Shown one piece after another: positions 35,901 through 47,807 of a stretch of DNA of 64,000 bases (position 1 is the first letter of the stretch; each line of letters starts with the position of its first letter). Position numbers and translations under genes: made by a program. This stretch comes from Agelaius tricolor (Eukaryota > Chordata > Aves > Passeriformes > Icteridae): positions 4,576,001 through 4,640,000 of the forward strand of contig JALJCS010000007.1 in assembly GCA_023055355.1 (NCBI GenBank), written 5' to 3'. The notes beneath the pieces are model-generated. The model made no database searches, was not told the origin of the DNA, and worked only from the letters and a program-made list of their open reading frames with translations.

Positions 35901-38900
35901 TTTTAAGCTATGAGCTGGAAAGGAGGCCAAATGTTTTTTTTTTCCTTCCCATGAGGTCTGATGTTCAGTGTTCTGTGAAATTAACTACTAGAAGAAGAGG
36001 AAAAAAAAAAAAAAAACAAAACAAAACAGCCAACAGCCAACAGCCTAAAGAATGTATTTGCAAGTATTTCTAGTCCCAATTCTTGAGTAGCTCCAAGAAT
36101 CCCTTAGTTTGGTGTCTTGCTGGCACTCCTATTATGAATAACTGAAAGTTGAAAATCTCAGTTAATGGTAGTTGATGTGAAGCTAATGGTAAAAAAGCTT
36201 TGCTTTAAGAAAAAACCTTTAAAGAAAGGTTTGCAAAGCAAAAGGCATGGTGGGAGGAACTGCAGAGTGAGTTTTACTGCCTGGGAGCTGAGAACTTTCT
36301 AGGAGAGAGAATACCAAAAAAAAAAAAAAATGCTTTATAAAGCATGGTACAGAGTGTTCCTGCTTGGTGGTTAACTTTCCCTTTTAACTTCACAGGAATC
36401 CTCACAAAACCTGACCTGGTGGACAAGGGAACTGAAGAGGCCATTGTTAAAATACTGCAAAACAGGGTAATCCCCCTCAAAAAGGGCTACATGATCGTCA
36501 AGTGCCGTGGGCAGCAGGACATCCACAACAATCTGACCTTGGCTGCTGCAATCCAACAGGAGAGACACTTCTTTGAGAATCACAAACATTTCAGGTACTC
36601 CTCACAGAAAAGTTCTCATCAAAAACATGTTAAAGTCACCTCAGAGCTCCCTGTTGATTTGCTGAGATTTAACTACTTAGGGGGTTACAAACAGGTATTA
36701 GTTATTCTCAATATTTCTCATTGCCCATGTAGGGTTGTGTTTCAGTAACCCAGAAGATTTTTACATACTGAATAAACTTTTTAAAAAAATTTTGGGGTTT
36801 TTTTGGATGCAAAATACATTGGGGAAATGCTATGAACTTCAGAAGTTCCAAATAGTCCCAAAGAATTCAAGTTAAAGCATCTGAGCACTTCAATCAGGCA
36901 CTGCAGTATTTCTGTTCACTGGAAAATGTGGAGGAACAGCATGAGACAGAAAGGCTGTGCTGAGGACACAGGCTGCCCAGATGACTCAGCAGCAAATAAA
37001 TCATAATACAGAGAATGGCAGCTGACAAGGGTTGTGAACTTCACACATGAAGAAATAATAGAACAGCACACTCATCTACTGTTAGAATTTGCTTTTTTCA
37101 GATTTTTCTCTGTTTCCCTTTGCTCAGTCAGTAGCTGTCAAACAACTCCTGAATAAACCCAGAGAGTCCTGGGCAGTTGCCACATCTGCACCAGCATGGC
37201 CCAGAGCCCCTTTCTTTACTCCAATTGTGTAAAAGAATTAGTGAAAACAGAGCAGAGCATCAGTGCTGCCTCCTTGCCCTGCACAGCCTGGCTGTCCAAA
37301 CCCACCTTTTCCTCTTTTTTCACAGGGCTTTTATGGAACAGGGAAAGGCTACTATCCCCCGTCTGGCAGAGAAGCTCACAGATGAACTTGTGAAACACAT
37401 TATTGTAAGTAACAGAAGTCCCATACCGAGAGTTACTTCCTAAAAACAAGTTCAACCCTTCAGCCTTGGGCTGCAGTTGGATTTCATCTTTATGTGCTTA
37501 CTGATGCTTCAACTCAATGTTCAGAGAACAAACTGAACTGAGAGGCAGAGGTAAAAAGCCCCACTCTGTCCTCAGATTTGCCTTTTAACTGCAGATCAAC
37601 AATGAACAAATTATTTCATCTATTTGTGACTCATAAATCCTGCCTTTTCAATGACAGCCATGATATTTCTTTTTGTTTATGAGTGTTGATCACCTGGGTG
37701 ACGAGTTACTGCTGTCAGCTTACTGAAACAGTGATTACTATTCCACTGAAAATGTCTTCAAAACATCAAGATGTTCTATTATATTAATATACTAGTGTAA
37801 GGCTATTGGGGGTTTTTATTTGGTATAACTATATCTGCATGTAATATATCTTATTGCAGATAAATATATCTGTAATTCATCTTATTCCATTAAGAGAAGA
37901 TGCTAAAATATAGGGAACATCTAAATTCAGTCTCAAAGGAGAAAAAGAAATTATTTATGTAAATTTACAGAAAAGAAGCAACTAAACAGCCATGTTGCAT
38001 CAGGTATTTATCAGGAATTGAGCAGTCACCACTTTCCTGGCACAGCCTGTGAGGACATTGGTTTTGGCTCACTGTGGGTGAAATTTTGCCCTAGACTGCA
38101 GCTGTTCTGCCCAGCCCTCAGTGAGGTCCAGCCTGATCCCTCAGGCAGATCCTGCCTGCTGAGTTCCCTCAATAAAGGCCATATTTGCTTTTCTGTGTTA
38201 TCCCACTATACACATGGGATTGGCAGCAAGTTCTTGGATTTGTAAAAACAGCAAAGATCCCATGCAGGTGTAGATCACTCTTAGAGGGATTTTGTTTTCC
38301 TTCCAAAATCAGAGAAGTTCAACCTATCTCAATGTTCTTCTTCACTGTCTCCTCCGCAGAAAACTTTGCCAGCACTGGAGAGCCAAATTCATGACATCCT
38401 CTCTAAAACATCACAGGATCTGCAAAGGTACAAGAGAGGCACACCCGAAACAGAGTCTGAGAAGCTGTTTTTCCTCACAGATGTAAGTATCAGTATTGGT
38501 CACAGAGCAGAGCAAGGAGGTAACTGTAATAGAGAAAAAGAAACTGCCTGAAATTATCAAAACACCAGCATGGACCACTGGGAAGTTTGGGGTATCCATC
38601 ATTTTAGTGAGGGTAACATAGACAAACCACACTTGCAAAAATAATGGACCACAGGAGCTCACCTTCTAACAATTTTTTCCTGTGATTATGGACATGAAAA
38701 TTAAACAACTTGGTTGACTGGGTCAAAATCAAGTATCTTAGCAAAGGAAAACAAACTCCTGCATGCTCAACACTTTGAAGGGTTCCCATTGGTTACAGGA
38801 CTCATAAGATCAAATGTATTCCTGATATGAAAATGTGGTTTGCAGGTCCATCTAAGTGCCTCATCTCACGGAGTTACTCTCTGAGTAAACCTTCAGTAGG

Positions 38901-41900
38901 CTTTAGAGGTGTTTGTGGAAGCTCATCAGACTTCATGCAAGTCTGGCCTATTAGAATTTAGTAAATGGCTCTAAAAGTCTGCAGGGGAAAAACAAAAGAA
39001 TATAAAGTTTGTTCTCCTCTAGCTATTACAGTTTGGGAGGAAAAAAAAACAAAACCCAAACCAGGAGCTAAGTGCATAAAAGATGTAAGAAAGGGATGTT
39101 TTTTATGAACTGTGTCCCTGCTTTAACATCAAACTGCAGATTTACTTAACATCCACAGATTAAGCTGAAGAAATGAAACGTCACTAAATTGCCTGCTTGT
39201 TGTTCAATTCACTGCAGTTGATCAAACTCTTCAACCAAGACATCTCTCAGAGCACACGAGGAGAGGAGCAGCTGTTTGGGGATGAGGTCAGGCTGTTCAC
39301 CAAGATCCGCAAGGAATTCCGCACGTGGGGCGCGATTCTCCTGGAGTGTGCTGTGAGGGGTAAGCACAGAACAGGCTCAAGCTGGGCCAAGGGAAATGCA
39401 GGCTGGATATTAGGAAAAGGTGTTTTACAGAAAGGGTCATAAATGTCTGGAATGGTCTGCCCAGGGAGGTGGTGGAGTCACCATCCCTGGATGTGTTTAA
39501 AAACAGACTGGATGTATTGTAAATTCAGGTCCACCGACAAAGGAAGGAATGATGAGGAGGACTCCATCTTATCAGAAGGCTAATTTATTACTTTATTATA
39601 CTATATTATATTAAAGAATACTAAACTATACTAAAGAATACAGAAAAGATACTTACTGAATGCTAAAAAGATAATAATGAAAACTTGTGACTCTTTCCAG
39701 AGTCCTGACACAGCTTGGCCCCAATTGGCCAATGAGGCAAAACAACTCACACCAGAATCGAATGAAACAATCACCTGTGGGTAAACAATCTCCAAACACA
39801 TTCCACATGAGCACAACACAGGAGAAGCAAATGAGATAAGAATTGTTTTCCTTTTCTCTGAGGCCTCTCTCGCTGCCTTTCGGCTTCCCAGGAGAAAAAC
39901 CCTGGGCGAAGGAGTTCAGAGAATGTGAATGGCACAGGATGTGGCGCTCAGTGCCAGGGTTTAGTTGAGGTGTTGGGGCTGGCTTGGACTCCATGATCTT
40001 GAAGTTCTCTTCCAGCCCAGTGATTCTATTAATTCTGTGAGCCCATCCTGGCAGCTGACCTGAGAGCCCATCCCCTTGCTTTTAAACCCAAACACAGCAT
40101 CTTCAGTAAATGTTTTCCAAGAAAATTAAGAGCAAGAAGCCAGGAGCATCCATCTGTTGTGGTGTCCTCGGGACACAGACACGGTTTGTGTTAAATGCTG
40201 TCATTACAGAGAGCTTGTCTCTCTTCTCCCACCACAGCAATAAAATCAAGACACTGGCACAGAATTTGTTGGTGATATTCTGAACCATTCTTCTAAGCAA
40301 CAGCAACATCAATGCATAGTAATAAATAATAACAATCTAGATAATAATTTTTATTTTTGCTCTTAATGTTTTTATTTTATTATTGCTATTAATATTTTAG
40401 AATCTGGGTGGGGTTTTTTTCCACTTTAGCTCTGGGCTAAGGTGATACCTCACACAAAAATATTAGCAAATTTGTATAGTATCAACAAAGTTATATCTTA
40501 AATAAAAATAACTAGTCAACAGTAGATTCCCCAGAAAAAGTGTTTAGTGAGTTTGGAAGTTTGTTTTGTTTAAAACTTGGAAGTGACTGGTAATGGCCAT
40601 CTACTTCTGTGAGGGTAAAAATGCCAAGAAGAACCAGAATTTTTGTGGCCCACCATAATTTCTGTCAGTCAGATGCTTGATGCAATGTGTGAGATGGCTC
40701 ATTCAGAGAACAACAACATGTTAGCTCTGTTCTGTGGTAACAAAAAATAATCTCAGTAGTTTTTCCTCTCAAGAACATCTCAAAGAGAAGAATAGACTTT
40801 CTTCTTAAACCTGAAACATATACATTGAGTGATTTAGTGGCAAAGCAATGTATTTTACCATTACAGCTAAAAAAACCGTTCCTGGTAAAGTGTGGAAATA
40901 TGAAGACCAATACCGTGGACGGGAGTTCCCAGGCTTCAGCAACTACAGGACTTTTGAGGACATTATAAAAGAGCAGATCAGAGAACTGGAGGAGCCAGCA
41001 ATTGAGATCCTGAACAATGTGATGAGTATGGCCCAGCCCATGGGAGGCTCTTGTGGGGACACTGCTGGGCCTGACAAGTTTATTTTCCAGGAGAAGCTGA
41101 TGCTCTCAGGATCCTTCAGAGTGTGGAAATAAATCTGATTCAGCTTGGGCATTGCTCCTTCTCTAGAGCCTTCAATCTCTACACATGGTCTTCAGCATTT
41201 GTTAATGCTTTTCCCAGTGGCTCTTGGAAGGGAATTAGAAAATAATTATGATAAATAGAGCATAACTATAAAAAAATAGAAAATAACTGTAATAAATAAC
41301 ACAACAAGGAAGCAGTACAGTAGAAGTACCTGGTAATAAGTGGTCACATCCTTGGACCTGGAAATCTAAATTTCTGCTTGTTTGTATGTGTCATAAAGGC
41401 AGAGTGCACCAGTACAGCAGCTCAGTTATTTCTGAATGGAGAAAATTAGTAGTCTCCCAAGTCTCATATTAACAACAGCTTAAAACCCTCACTTACTTAC
41501 CTGACTTTATTTTGTCTCTCTGTTCTTCCCTTAGGACTGGTTGAAGAGAAATTTATGGAGCTTGCTAAAAGGAATTTTGCTAATTATCACAATCTAAGCA
41601 GAATTGCCATGGTGAGACACTACTATAAGCTGAGATCCTCAAAAGACAGAATGGCATTTGTAAATACATCGATGCTTGTGGTACCTGTCTCACTGCATTA
41701 CCCTTATGCAAGTGTGGAATTTCTTGCAGGAAAATAAGAAAGAGCCTGAAAATGATAGCATGATTATAATGGCAATAATGAAAGTGCATTTTGCACAACT
41801 TTGACAAGGTCTAATATATACATTCTTTATTCATTCTGCTCAAATTCTTGACAGTGCAAAGAAAACCTGGTGTGGCTACCTTGAAGAGTTTATCATGAAT

Positions 41901-44900
41901 GTCAGATTTAAGTACTGCAATGATTTGAGTGCTGAACTGTTTTCTCCTCTCTGAAAGCAAGCCAGGGCTTTAGCCAGTGCAGGAATCTCATCTTTGCTGA
42001 AAGGGAGCAGGAACAGACAAACCAAAAATCATCCAGCCATGAAAAAACTACAAGATGGCTGTTCACAGTTTGGGCATTAGCATGTTTTGGGGTGGTGTTC
42101 AGTGGTGTGGATGTCCTTGAAGGCCTTTTCTCAGAAAGAGCTTTGAGGAAAAGATGAGAAGCATTGAGGAAAAGACCAGAAGCAATGCTGGCATCCAAGA
42201 AACAGAGTCCACTCACAGGGTACTGCTGAAAAAGGAAACTCAGAGGCAAATGTGAGTGAAATGTGTGGTTTGCTATTTCACTTGCATGGTCAAACCTTAC
42301 TGAGCTCCCAGGCCAACCAGACAGTGAACAAATAAATTATTTCATCCAAACACAGAGGTGTTCAGGCAGGGTCTTTAGGTGTAACACAATGAGAGGAATG
42401 AAGAGGGAAGAAGTCCTGGCAAACATTGGACATGAGAAAATATAGGGGGTGTTTTCTTAGGAATACTAGGAAAGCATTTTAAGGGAATTTGAGCATGACT
42501 GAGGGAACTTTGCCACCCCCACAGACTTTTATGTGGAAGTATCAAAAAGACCAGAAGGAGTCAGATGGCTGCAATAAAAGCACCAGACAGAGAGGGGTTA
42601 GACAGGGTTGGTTTACTGACTACAGATCTTTTCCTTTGGGTTTCAAGCACCAGGTTTGGAGTGATCCCACTCATGTGTAAGGAGGGGACAAAAATGCCAC
42701 ATTTTCCTGCTCTTTCACAAGAGAGAGACCACAATCCAAAGCATTACTCCATGTTCTGAGAACAGACAGTGCTGCACAAGGACAGTTGAACACTGTGCCC
42801 ACCTTCCCATTCCCTGGGGACACTGCTAAGCACCGGCACCTTCCCAAAGGGAGCAAATGTCTCAGAACTTCTTGTTCCTTTCTTTTGTAGGTGAAAATTG
42901 AAGACATTGGAGAGAAACAAGCAGCAGATGCTGTAAGACATATCCGGGCCCAGTTTAAAATGGAGAAAATCGTGTACTGCCAGGATGACCTTTACATTGA
43001 TGATTTAAATACTCTTAAGGCACAAAACGCTTTCAACGGGTCCCCAGAAACAACTCTGAAGTCTCAGATTGCTACAAAAGACCCCTCTCTTGTCACAGAG
43101 ATGGTTTGTCACACCAGTGCCTATTTCTGTGTGAGTTCACAGGCAGATTTGCTGCCCCCTGAATGCCACAGCAGATCCCCCTCAGCCAGATCCTGTTGGA
43201 GTCAATGCAGCCTTGTCTGCCCTGCTAGCACTGTGCAGGGAACAGCCAGGGGTATCTCAGTGTCTCATTCAGGCACATGCTCAGCTTCTCTGCAAACTAC
43301 CTGGAGCTTCTGACCAGTCAGGGCAAAGCTGGGCTCTATCAGCAGGATGCAGGATATGGTGATTAGAAAGGCCTGAGTGTGCCAAAGTGAGAGCTGGCTC
43401 CCAAACCACTTGTTAGCTACCTCCCAGTCTGGCTCAGGTCAGCCTCAAGCCACTCTGCACATTCCTGCAGCCAGCAGAAAGTGGTGTCAGTGGCTTGAAG
43501 TCAGATCTTAAACTGCTACAGCAGGAGGAGCAATAATAAAACACTACATTAAAATATATCAGCTGTCTGTAGGGATCAGAGTGCATCTGCTGTACTGCAG
43601 ATAGCACCCTGTAAGTGAAATCTCTGAAGACAAATGGGGTGTTTTAACAAAGGATCACGTTAAAGAAAGGAAACAGAACATGCAGGATCAAGATTTGCTT
43701 TGTTGTAAAACTCCCTCAGAAAGCAACAAGTTCAATATTAATAATTCAGGAAGGTGGGTAGCAGCTCACTTTGAATTCCAAGAGCAGGTTTTGTGACAAA
43801 TTCCTGCAATTAAATGGTCAGGCTGCTCAGGCTGATGAAGACAAAACCCTTGATTTTCATTGAAACAAAGACAGAAGTGGCTTTGTCCATCCCACCTTAC
43901 TACACACTCTGCTATATGTTTTATCTGCAGTTAAATATTTTTATAAATGACCTGACAGCCATTTTCAACAATCCCCCAAATGCCAGGGCACCACAGCTCC
44001 ATGGAACTGACTTATGCAAGGTCAAATAGAGTTTGAATGAGATGGAAGTTAAGTATCCATGGCTGCCTAGACCCTATAGGACCCACAAATGCCATTTTCA
44101 AGTTGTGCTACAAAAAGAAAGACAGAACCTCTCAATTGCAGCCAGGCACTTAGGTCTAAGTGCTCACCCAGCACCAGGAGGGCTGGAAGCAGGGAGAGGG
44201 AGCTCAGAGCTCAGAGCTGGGAGAGGTTTAGAACCTCATGTTGCCCTAAAGCACCAGGTGGGCCCCCAAACCCTGTGGATTTCCATGGGAAAAGGGCCCC
44301 AAAAGCTCTTCTGAATCAATCTGTTTGCATCCATAGATGAACCAGGCAGTTGGTCAGGTCAGAGAGGAGATTATCTCATGGAGATAAAAACAGATGTAAT
44401 GTAGGCACAGTCTGGTCTCACTGCTGCTGAAGACATTTCCCCTTAAGGCTAAAGATTCCTCCAAAGCTGTCTTAAGTTTAAAAGGACAACCACATCAGAA
44501 ATGCCATCTAAATGCCACCATCTAATAGAGGAATTTACCAGCTTTGGGAAAGATCACTCCCTGATTTCCTGCATCAAAACCTATTGTAAGCATTCAGTGA
44601 AGACAGGCTGGACATCAGAAACTGGGCACAAGTTCTGTTTGTCAGGAATGTCCTCCCATAACTTGTCCCAGTGACAGCTGACAGAGCTGAGCAGAGGACA
44701 ATCTGCCTTGGCTTTAGTTTGCTGAGGAAAGAAAAGCAACAGCTGACACCCCTATTACTCTTAATTTTTAGATTTCAGGCACAAAAGACATTGGTTGCAA
44801 AGATTTTTTTTAGTTCATAGCAGCACTCCCTTCTTGAACAGTAACTCAGTCCAACATTTTAAGACCTTGGAACCACTTTTTTTTACCAGATTACCTATAG

Positions 44901-45199
44901 ACCCTTAATTTTTCAGTTCTTTTTACCAATTTAGTATTTTGCCATTTTCTTCCTCCATCTCACAGGAAGCAAGCAAACGCCTTGCCAATCAGATACCTCT
45001 GATCATCCTGTCTTCTGTCCTTCATGACTTTGGAGAAAACCTGCAGACCTCAATGCTGCAACTTTTACAAGAAAAAGAGAAGTTAAACTTTCTCCTTGAT
45101 GAGGATTCTGAAGCTGCTAAAACCAGGAAGAACCTCAGCCAAAGAGTTGATCGTCTCAACAAAGCCTGCCAGTACCTGAGAGAATTCAGCTTGTTGTAA
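29695..45199 (+). CDS. MX1: MX1, interferon-induced dynamin-like GTPase, complete coding sequence
   Basis: Cytoplasmic antiviral GTPase of the dynamin superfamily that oligomerises on viral nucleoprotein complexes. Thirteen coding exons join without frame breaks: 29695-29916, 31413-31605, 32447-32584, 34436-34590, 35751-35889, 36396-36594, 37326-37404, 38360-38482, 39218-39359, 40867-41025, 41535-41611, 42891-43130, 44966-45199. The product is 699 residues, near the avian size and longer than human MxA at the N terminus. GTP-binding motifs are intact: P-loop GDQSSGKS 116-123, switch Thr142 in IVTRCP, DLPG 217-220, TKPD 286-289, KCRG 318-321. The stalk follows, with a loop L4 region at about 578-612, then the C-terminal helices. 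The start ATG has G at -3 and +4. Interferon control is expected from the ISRE-like motif upstream. Confidence 0.95.
31413..31605 (+). CDS. MX1: MX1 exon with P-loop (75-138)
   Basis: Starts [17 protein letters not shown] (first bundle signalling helix). It contains [16 protein letters not shown], the G1 motif. Acceptor ccaacag, donor AATG|GTAAG, phase 1. Confidence 0.95.
32447..32584 (+). CDS. MX1: MX1 exon with switch I (139-184)
   Basis: Begins within Gly139 and reads [17 protein letters not shown]. Thr142 is the G2/switch I residue. Donor AAAG|GTGAGT, phase 1. Confidence 0.95.
32766..32850 (-). mobile_element. CR1 LINE 3'-end trace, inverted
   Basis: ATCCCAGAATGGCCTGGATTAGAAGGGACCTTAAAAATC on + resembles the reverse complement of a CR1 tail (shown here by its blocks CAGAATGGCCTGGATT and GGGACCTTAAA). 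Short and old, in an MX1 intron. Confidence 0.6.
33719..33818 (+). repeat. Local direct repeat, copy 1
   Basis: About 100 bases repeated at 34198-34297 in the same MX1 intron. Both share CATTATTTGGATATTCTC and AACTGGCCAGGCAATTGG, with about eight differences overall. Confidence 0.85.
34198..34297 (+). repeat. Local direct repeat, copy 2
   Basis: Partner of 33719-33818, ending about 140 bases before the next MX1 exon acceptor. Confidence 0.85.
34436..34590 (+). CDS. MX1: MX1 exon with DLPG motif (185-236)
   Basis: Reads [20 protein letters not shown] then [14 protein letters not shown], the G3 region and dynamin signature. Donor CAG|GTAAAA, phase 0. Confidence 0.95.
35751..35889 (+). CDS. 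MX1: MX1 G-domain exon (237-282)
   Basis: Reads [20 protein letters not shown] and [12 protein letters not shown], a strongly conserved G-domain segment. Donor ATAG|GTGAG, phase 1. Confidence 0.95.
36396..36594 (+). CDS. MX1: MX1 exon with TKPD and KCRG (283-348)
   Basis: [15 protein letters not shown] gives G4, and [13 protein letters not shown] gives G5. Phase 1 in, phase 2 out (TTCAG|GTACTC). Confidence 0.95.
37326..37404 (+). CDS. MX1: MX1 short exon (349-375)
   Basis: Reads [19 protein letters not shown], the hinge/bundle helix leading into the stalk. Acceptor ttcacag, donor ATT|GTAAGT. Confidence 0.9.
38360..38482 (+). CDS. MX1: MX1 stalk exon (376-416)
   Basis: Reads [14 protein letters not shown] and [19 protein letters not shown]. 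Forty-one codons in phase 0. Confidence 0.9.
39218..39359 (+). CDS. MX1: MX1 stalk exon (417-463)
   Basis: Reads [10 protein letters not shown] and [15 protein letters not shown]. Donor AGGG|GTAAGC, phase 1. The following intron holds a CR1 with an inserted LTR. Confidence 0.9.
39385..40045 (+). mobile_element. CR1 LINE 3' end split by an LTR insertion
   Basis: The left part (to 39509) has GGAATGGTCTGCCCAGGGAGG and GTGGAGTCACCATCCCTGG. The right part (from 39942, after the target copy) has TGGCGCTCAGTGCCAGGG and CTCTTCCAGCCCAGTGATTC. Removing 39515-39941 restores the order seen in the intact CR1 at 55010-55158. Confidence 0.85.
39515..39936 (-). mobile_element. Solo-LTR-like element, family A, inverted copy inserted in CR1
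   Basis: Flanked by exact GGATG copies (39510-39514, 39937-39941). On minus it carries family A blocks: GGGCGAAGG reversed as CCTTCGCCCAGG, GAGAAGC, GTGTTTGGAGATTGTTTACC, GAGTCACAAG and an AT-rich TAGTATA block. The orientation is opposite to the host gene. Confidence 0.8.
40867..41025 (+). CDS. MX1: MX1 stalk exon (464-516)
   Basis: Reads [20 protein letters not shown], highly conserved in Mx proteins, then [13 protein letters not shown]. The donor is ATGA|GTATGG, with the split codon completed as Arg517. Confidence 0.9.
41535..41611 (+). CDS. MX1: MX1 short stalk exon (517-542)
   Basis: Reads [20 protein letters not shown]. Acceptor cccttag, donor ATG|GTGAGA. Phase 1 in, 0 out. Confidence 0.85.
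42891..43130 (+). CDS. MX1: MX1 stalk/loop L4 exon (543-622)
   Basis: Reads [15 protein letters not shown], then a variable stretch (about 578-612) at the loop L4 position, then [12 protein letters not shown]. The donor TGT|GTGAGT (43131) was preferred to GTTTGT at 43104. It keeps the helix equivalent to the segment before EASKR in other Mx proteins and gives phase 0. Confidence 0.85.
44966..45199 (+). CDS. MX1: MX1 last coding exon (623-699, stop)
   Basis: Starts [15 protein letters not shown], the C-terminal stalk helix, and ends LREFSLL before TAA. Acceptor ctcacag. Confidence 0.95.
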   Translation, partial: EASKRLANQIPLIILSSVLHDFGENLQTSMLQLLQEKEKLNFLLDEDSEAAKTRKNLSQRVDRLNKACQYLREFSLL

Positions 45200-45425
45200 T
45201 TTCTTTGTTTTTCATAAGGTTTTTTTTTTTTCTCCTCATCTTCTAGCATTACTGAAGAATTTAGTATAATCCCATAAAAATGTAGCATCAGCCCAGACCT
45301 TTAATACTAATTTCTAGTGTTCAGTTTTTCTTTATTTTCCAAAATCATATGCAAACAGCTGCCTTTGCATAAAGAGCTCCACTGGGGGAGTTGTGATTAA
45401 ATAAACATTATCCCATTTTTAAACA
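45200..45425 (+). terminator. MX1: MX1 3' UTR and polyadenylation signal
   Basis: AATAAA at 45400-45405, about 200 bases after the stop and followed by T-rich sequence. The most likely MX1 cleavage region. Confidence 0.65.
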
Positions 45426-46058
45426 TTTTCTTTTTGAACTCTGTGCAACTACTGGAATAATCATTAAAAAGCTAACACTCTGAGGATTGTATGTTTTGTT
45501 GGGGTTTTTTTTTTTCTCTCTTTTTAATGATGGAAGCTGTACAATTCACAAACTGTAGAAATCAAATTATCTAGCTTTCCTCAATGAAGTTTAATGCATG
45601 ACAGCGATGATCTCCCACTTCCCTTTGTGTTTTTGGCTTGCTGGGGTTGTTCTCTTTCCTGCTATCACCTAAAAGACACCTCTGCAAAGTGTCACCACTA
45701 AATCTCAGCCCAGGGGGCAGAGAGGAACTCACAGCAGGCATGAAACCCTTCCAGCCTAGAAGGAAAAGAAAGTTTATTTCCTTTATGTGCCTGGTGCATC
45801 CAGAGGATGCCGTTGGCTCAGTTCAATCTCCTTTCCCAGCTCTCTGATTTGCAGAAGGCCAAGAGGCTCTTCCTCTCAGATGTCTGCAGCATCACCTGAA
45901 ATTTTGGGATTGATGGGCAGGATTGGATGTCCAAAAGGAAAGAATCCCAGGATGTTAAACAGTACAAGGGTATCTCAGCATGTGTTTTGCTGCCTTTCTC
46001 ATTTCCCTCCCCAGGGCAAGGAGAACCTTTCCAAAAGCTCTTTCAGAAAATATCACAG

Positions 46059-46397
46059 TGACATGAAAAATCCCTTTACAACTATTTCTTCTCCGGGGAA
46101 GCTGAGAAGCTTCAGGTTCTCCTTGTTTTGGTTTGGAATGTGATTTGGAGATTGTTTACCCAGCATGTGAATTGTTTGAATTTAATGACCAATCATGATC
46201 CAGCTGTGTCGAGGTTCTGAGGAGTCACGGGTTTTTATTCTTCATTCTTGTTAAATCTTCTGATGTATCCTTTCTCTTTCTGTAGTATAGTTTTAGTATA
46301 GTATAATATAATATCATAATACAATAAATCAGCCTTCTGAGAATATGGAGTCAGATTCATCTCCTCCCTCATCCTGGAAACCCTCACAAACACCACA
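46059..46397 (+). mobile_element. Solo-LTR-like element, family A, copy 2
   Basis: About 340 bases between MX1 and TMPRSS2, with the family blocks GAAGCTGAGAAGC, TTGGAGATTGTTTACCCA, GTGAATTGTTTGAATTTAATG, TTTAGTATAGTATAATATAA and a tail CACAAACACCACA. Confidence 0.7.
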
Positions 46398-47807
46398 CTT
46401 TCATTTCATGAAAGCTGATGCAAAACACATCACACACACTGTGTTCATGACATTTTTCACATGGAAGATTTGGTTTGATAACCAGAAGTAATGTCTGCAT
46501 CCAGCTAGAAAAAATGTGCTTATACCAGTGTGTGATGTAGTAATTTCCAAGTTTCCTACAAGAGAAGCCTTCTCCTCAGGCTGGGTATGACAGAAAGGGT
46601 TTGTCCCTTTGGCATGGAACTGCAGCTGGTGCCTGACTTTGGGTACAGCATTCACCCCAACATCCAGCTTCCTCAACCTTCTTCAACACTGCAGCCAATT
46701 TCCCCTTCCTCCCAGTACATTATTTTGCTATTAGTGACTTGCAGTGCTGCAAGAAGCCTCAGAAAAAGCGCCTCGTACCTGTAACAGCTTAATTTTTAAT
46801 TTGTTTTGAATGTACTTTAAACTCGTTGGTTGTTTCCCCCATCCCCCAAGGTGCACAGGTGCTATTGCAAACACCCATCTCACACCTGGAGAGGAAAGGC
46901 AAGGACACATTGCTGCAGGCAGCAGGAGGGAGAATGACAGAATAGGGTGTGACTCCCTCAAGCCACTGCCCGCAGGCTAAACTTCTTTATCTAATTCAAT
47001 TAAATCACAGTGATTTCATCAGACCCAGCCACCAAAACCACTCAGCATTCCTGGACATCCTGCTCTATTTATTTCCCTGAGTTTGTTCATGGACCTGAAA
47101 TATTGGAATTTAAATAATCTCTCAGCTCACCCTCTTGAGTTGTTTTTCTTTTTCTTTTTTTTTTTTTTTTTTGTTTTTCTTTTGTTTGTTTGTTGTTGGT
47201 TTCATTTTTTTTAATCAGACTCTCAAAGCACTTCATACACTGAATCCAGCAACTGCTTTCAAAACCAAAATCCAAATAAACAGATATAAAGCACAACTAA
47301 GAAAAACTATTTGTAAAAAAAAAAAAAAAGAAAAAAAAACCAATTTATTTGGTGCAGTGTTTACATGTAAGATAATTGCATTTCAGTACCAAAAGAGAAA
47401 ACAAGACTAGTAGAGTCATTTCATTCAATAAAGATTTATCCTTAACAAAGTGACTTGATATGGCTTTTTGATCCTCTACCACAATTATAAATTATTTTCA
47501 AAATCCTCAGTCAGGTGGCACTCGGATACAAATTATATTTTGCTAAAAACATACAGGTGGATACATAAAGGAGAGCTCTAAGGAATCAGAAGCCAAATTT
47601 AACAAATGAGGTAGTTCATCCTGTCCTGCAGAAACGCAGCTTTGTGTTTCCTTGTACAAAACATCCCATCCCTGTGTGTGTGTGTGCAGCTCCAGGTGCA
47701 GCACAGCCTGCCTGGACTCCTTTGCCCTTCCACAGCAGGGAGAGGTCAAAAGTCACCTTCAATGTGCTCAGCCAGGGACCTCAGCACTGAGACTGCTCCT
47801 GCTGCAG

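Noticed and set aside
43104..43109. GTTTGT as the MX1 exon donor
   Set aside because: It would drop nine residues (VCHTSAYFC) that match the conserved helix before EASKR; GTGAGT at 43131 is a better donor in the same phase.
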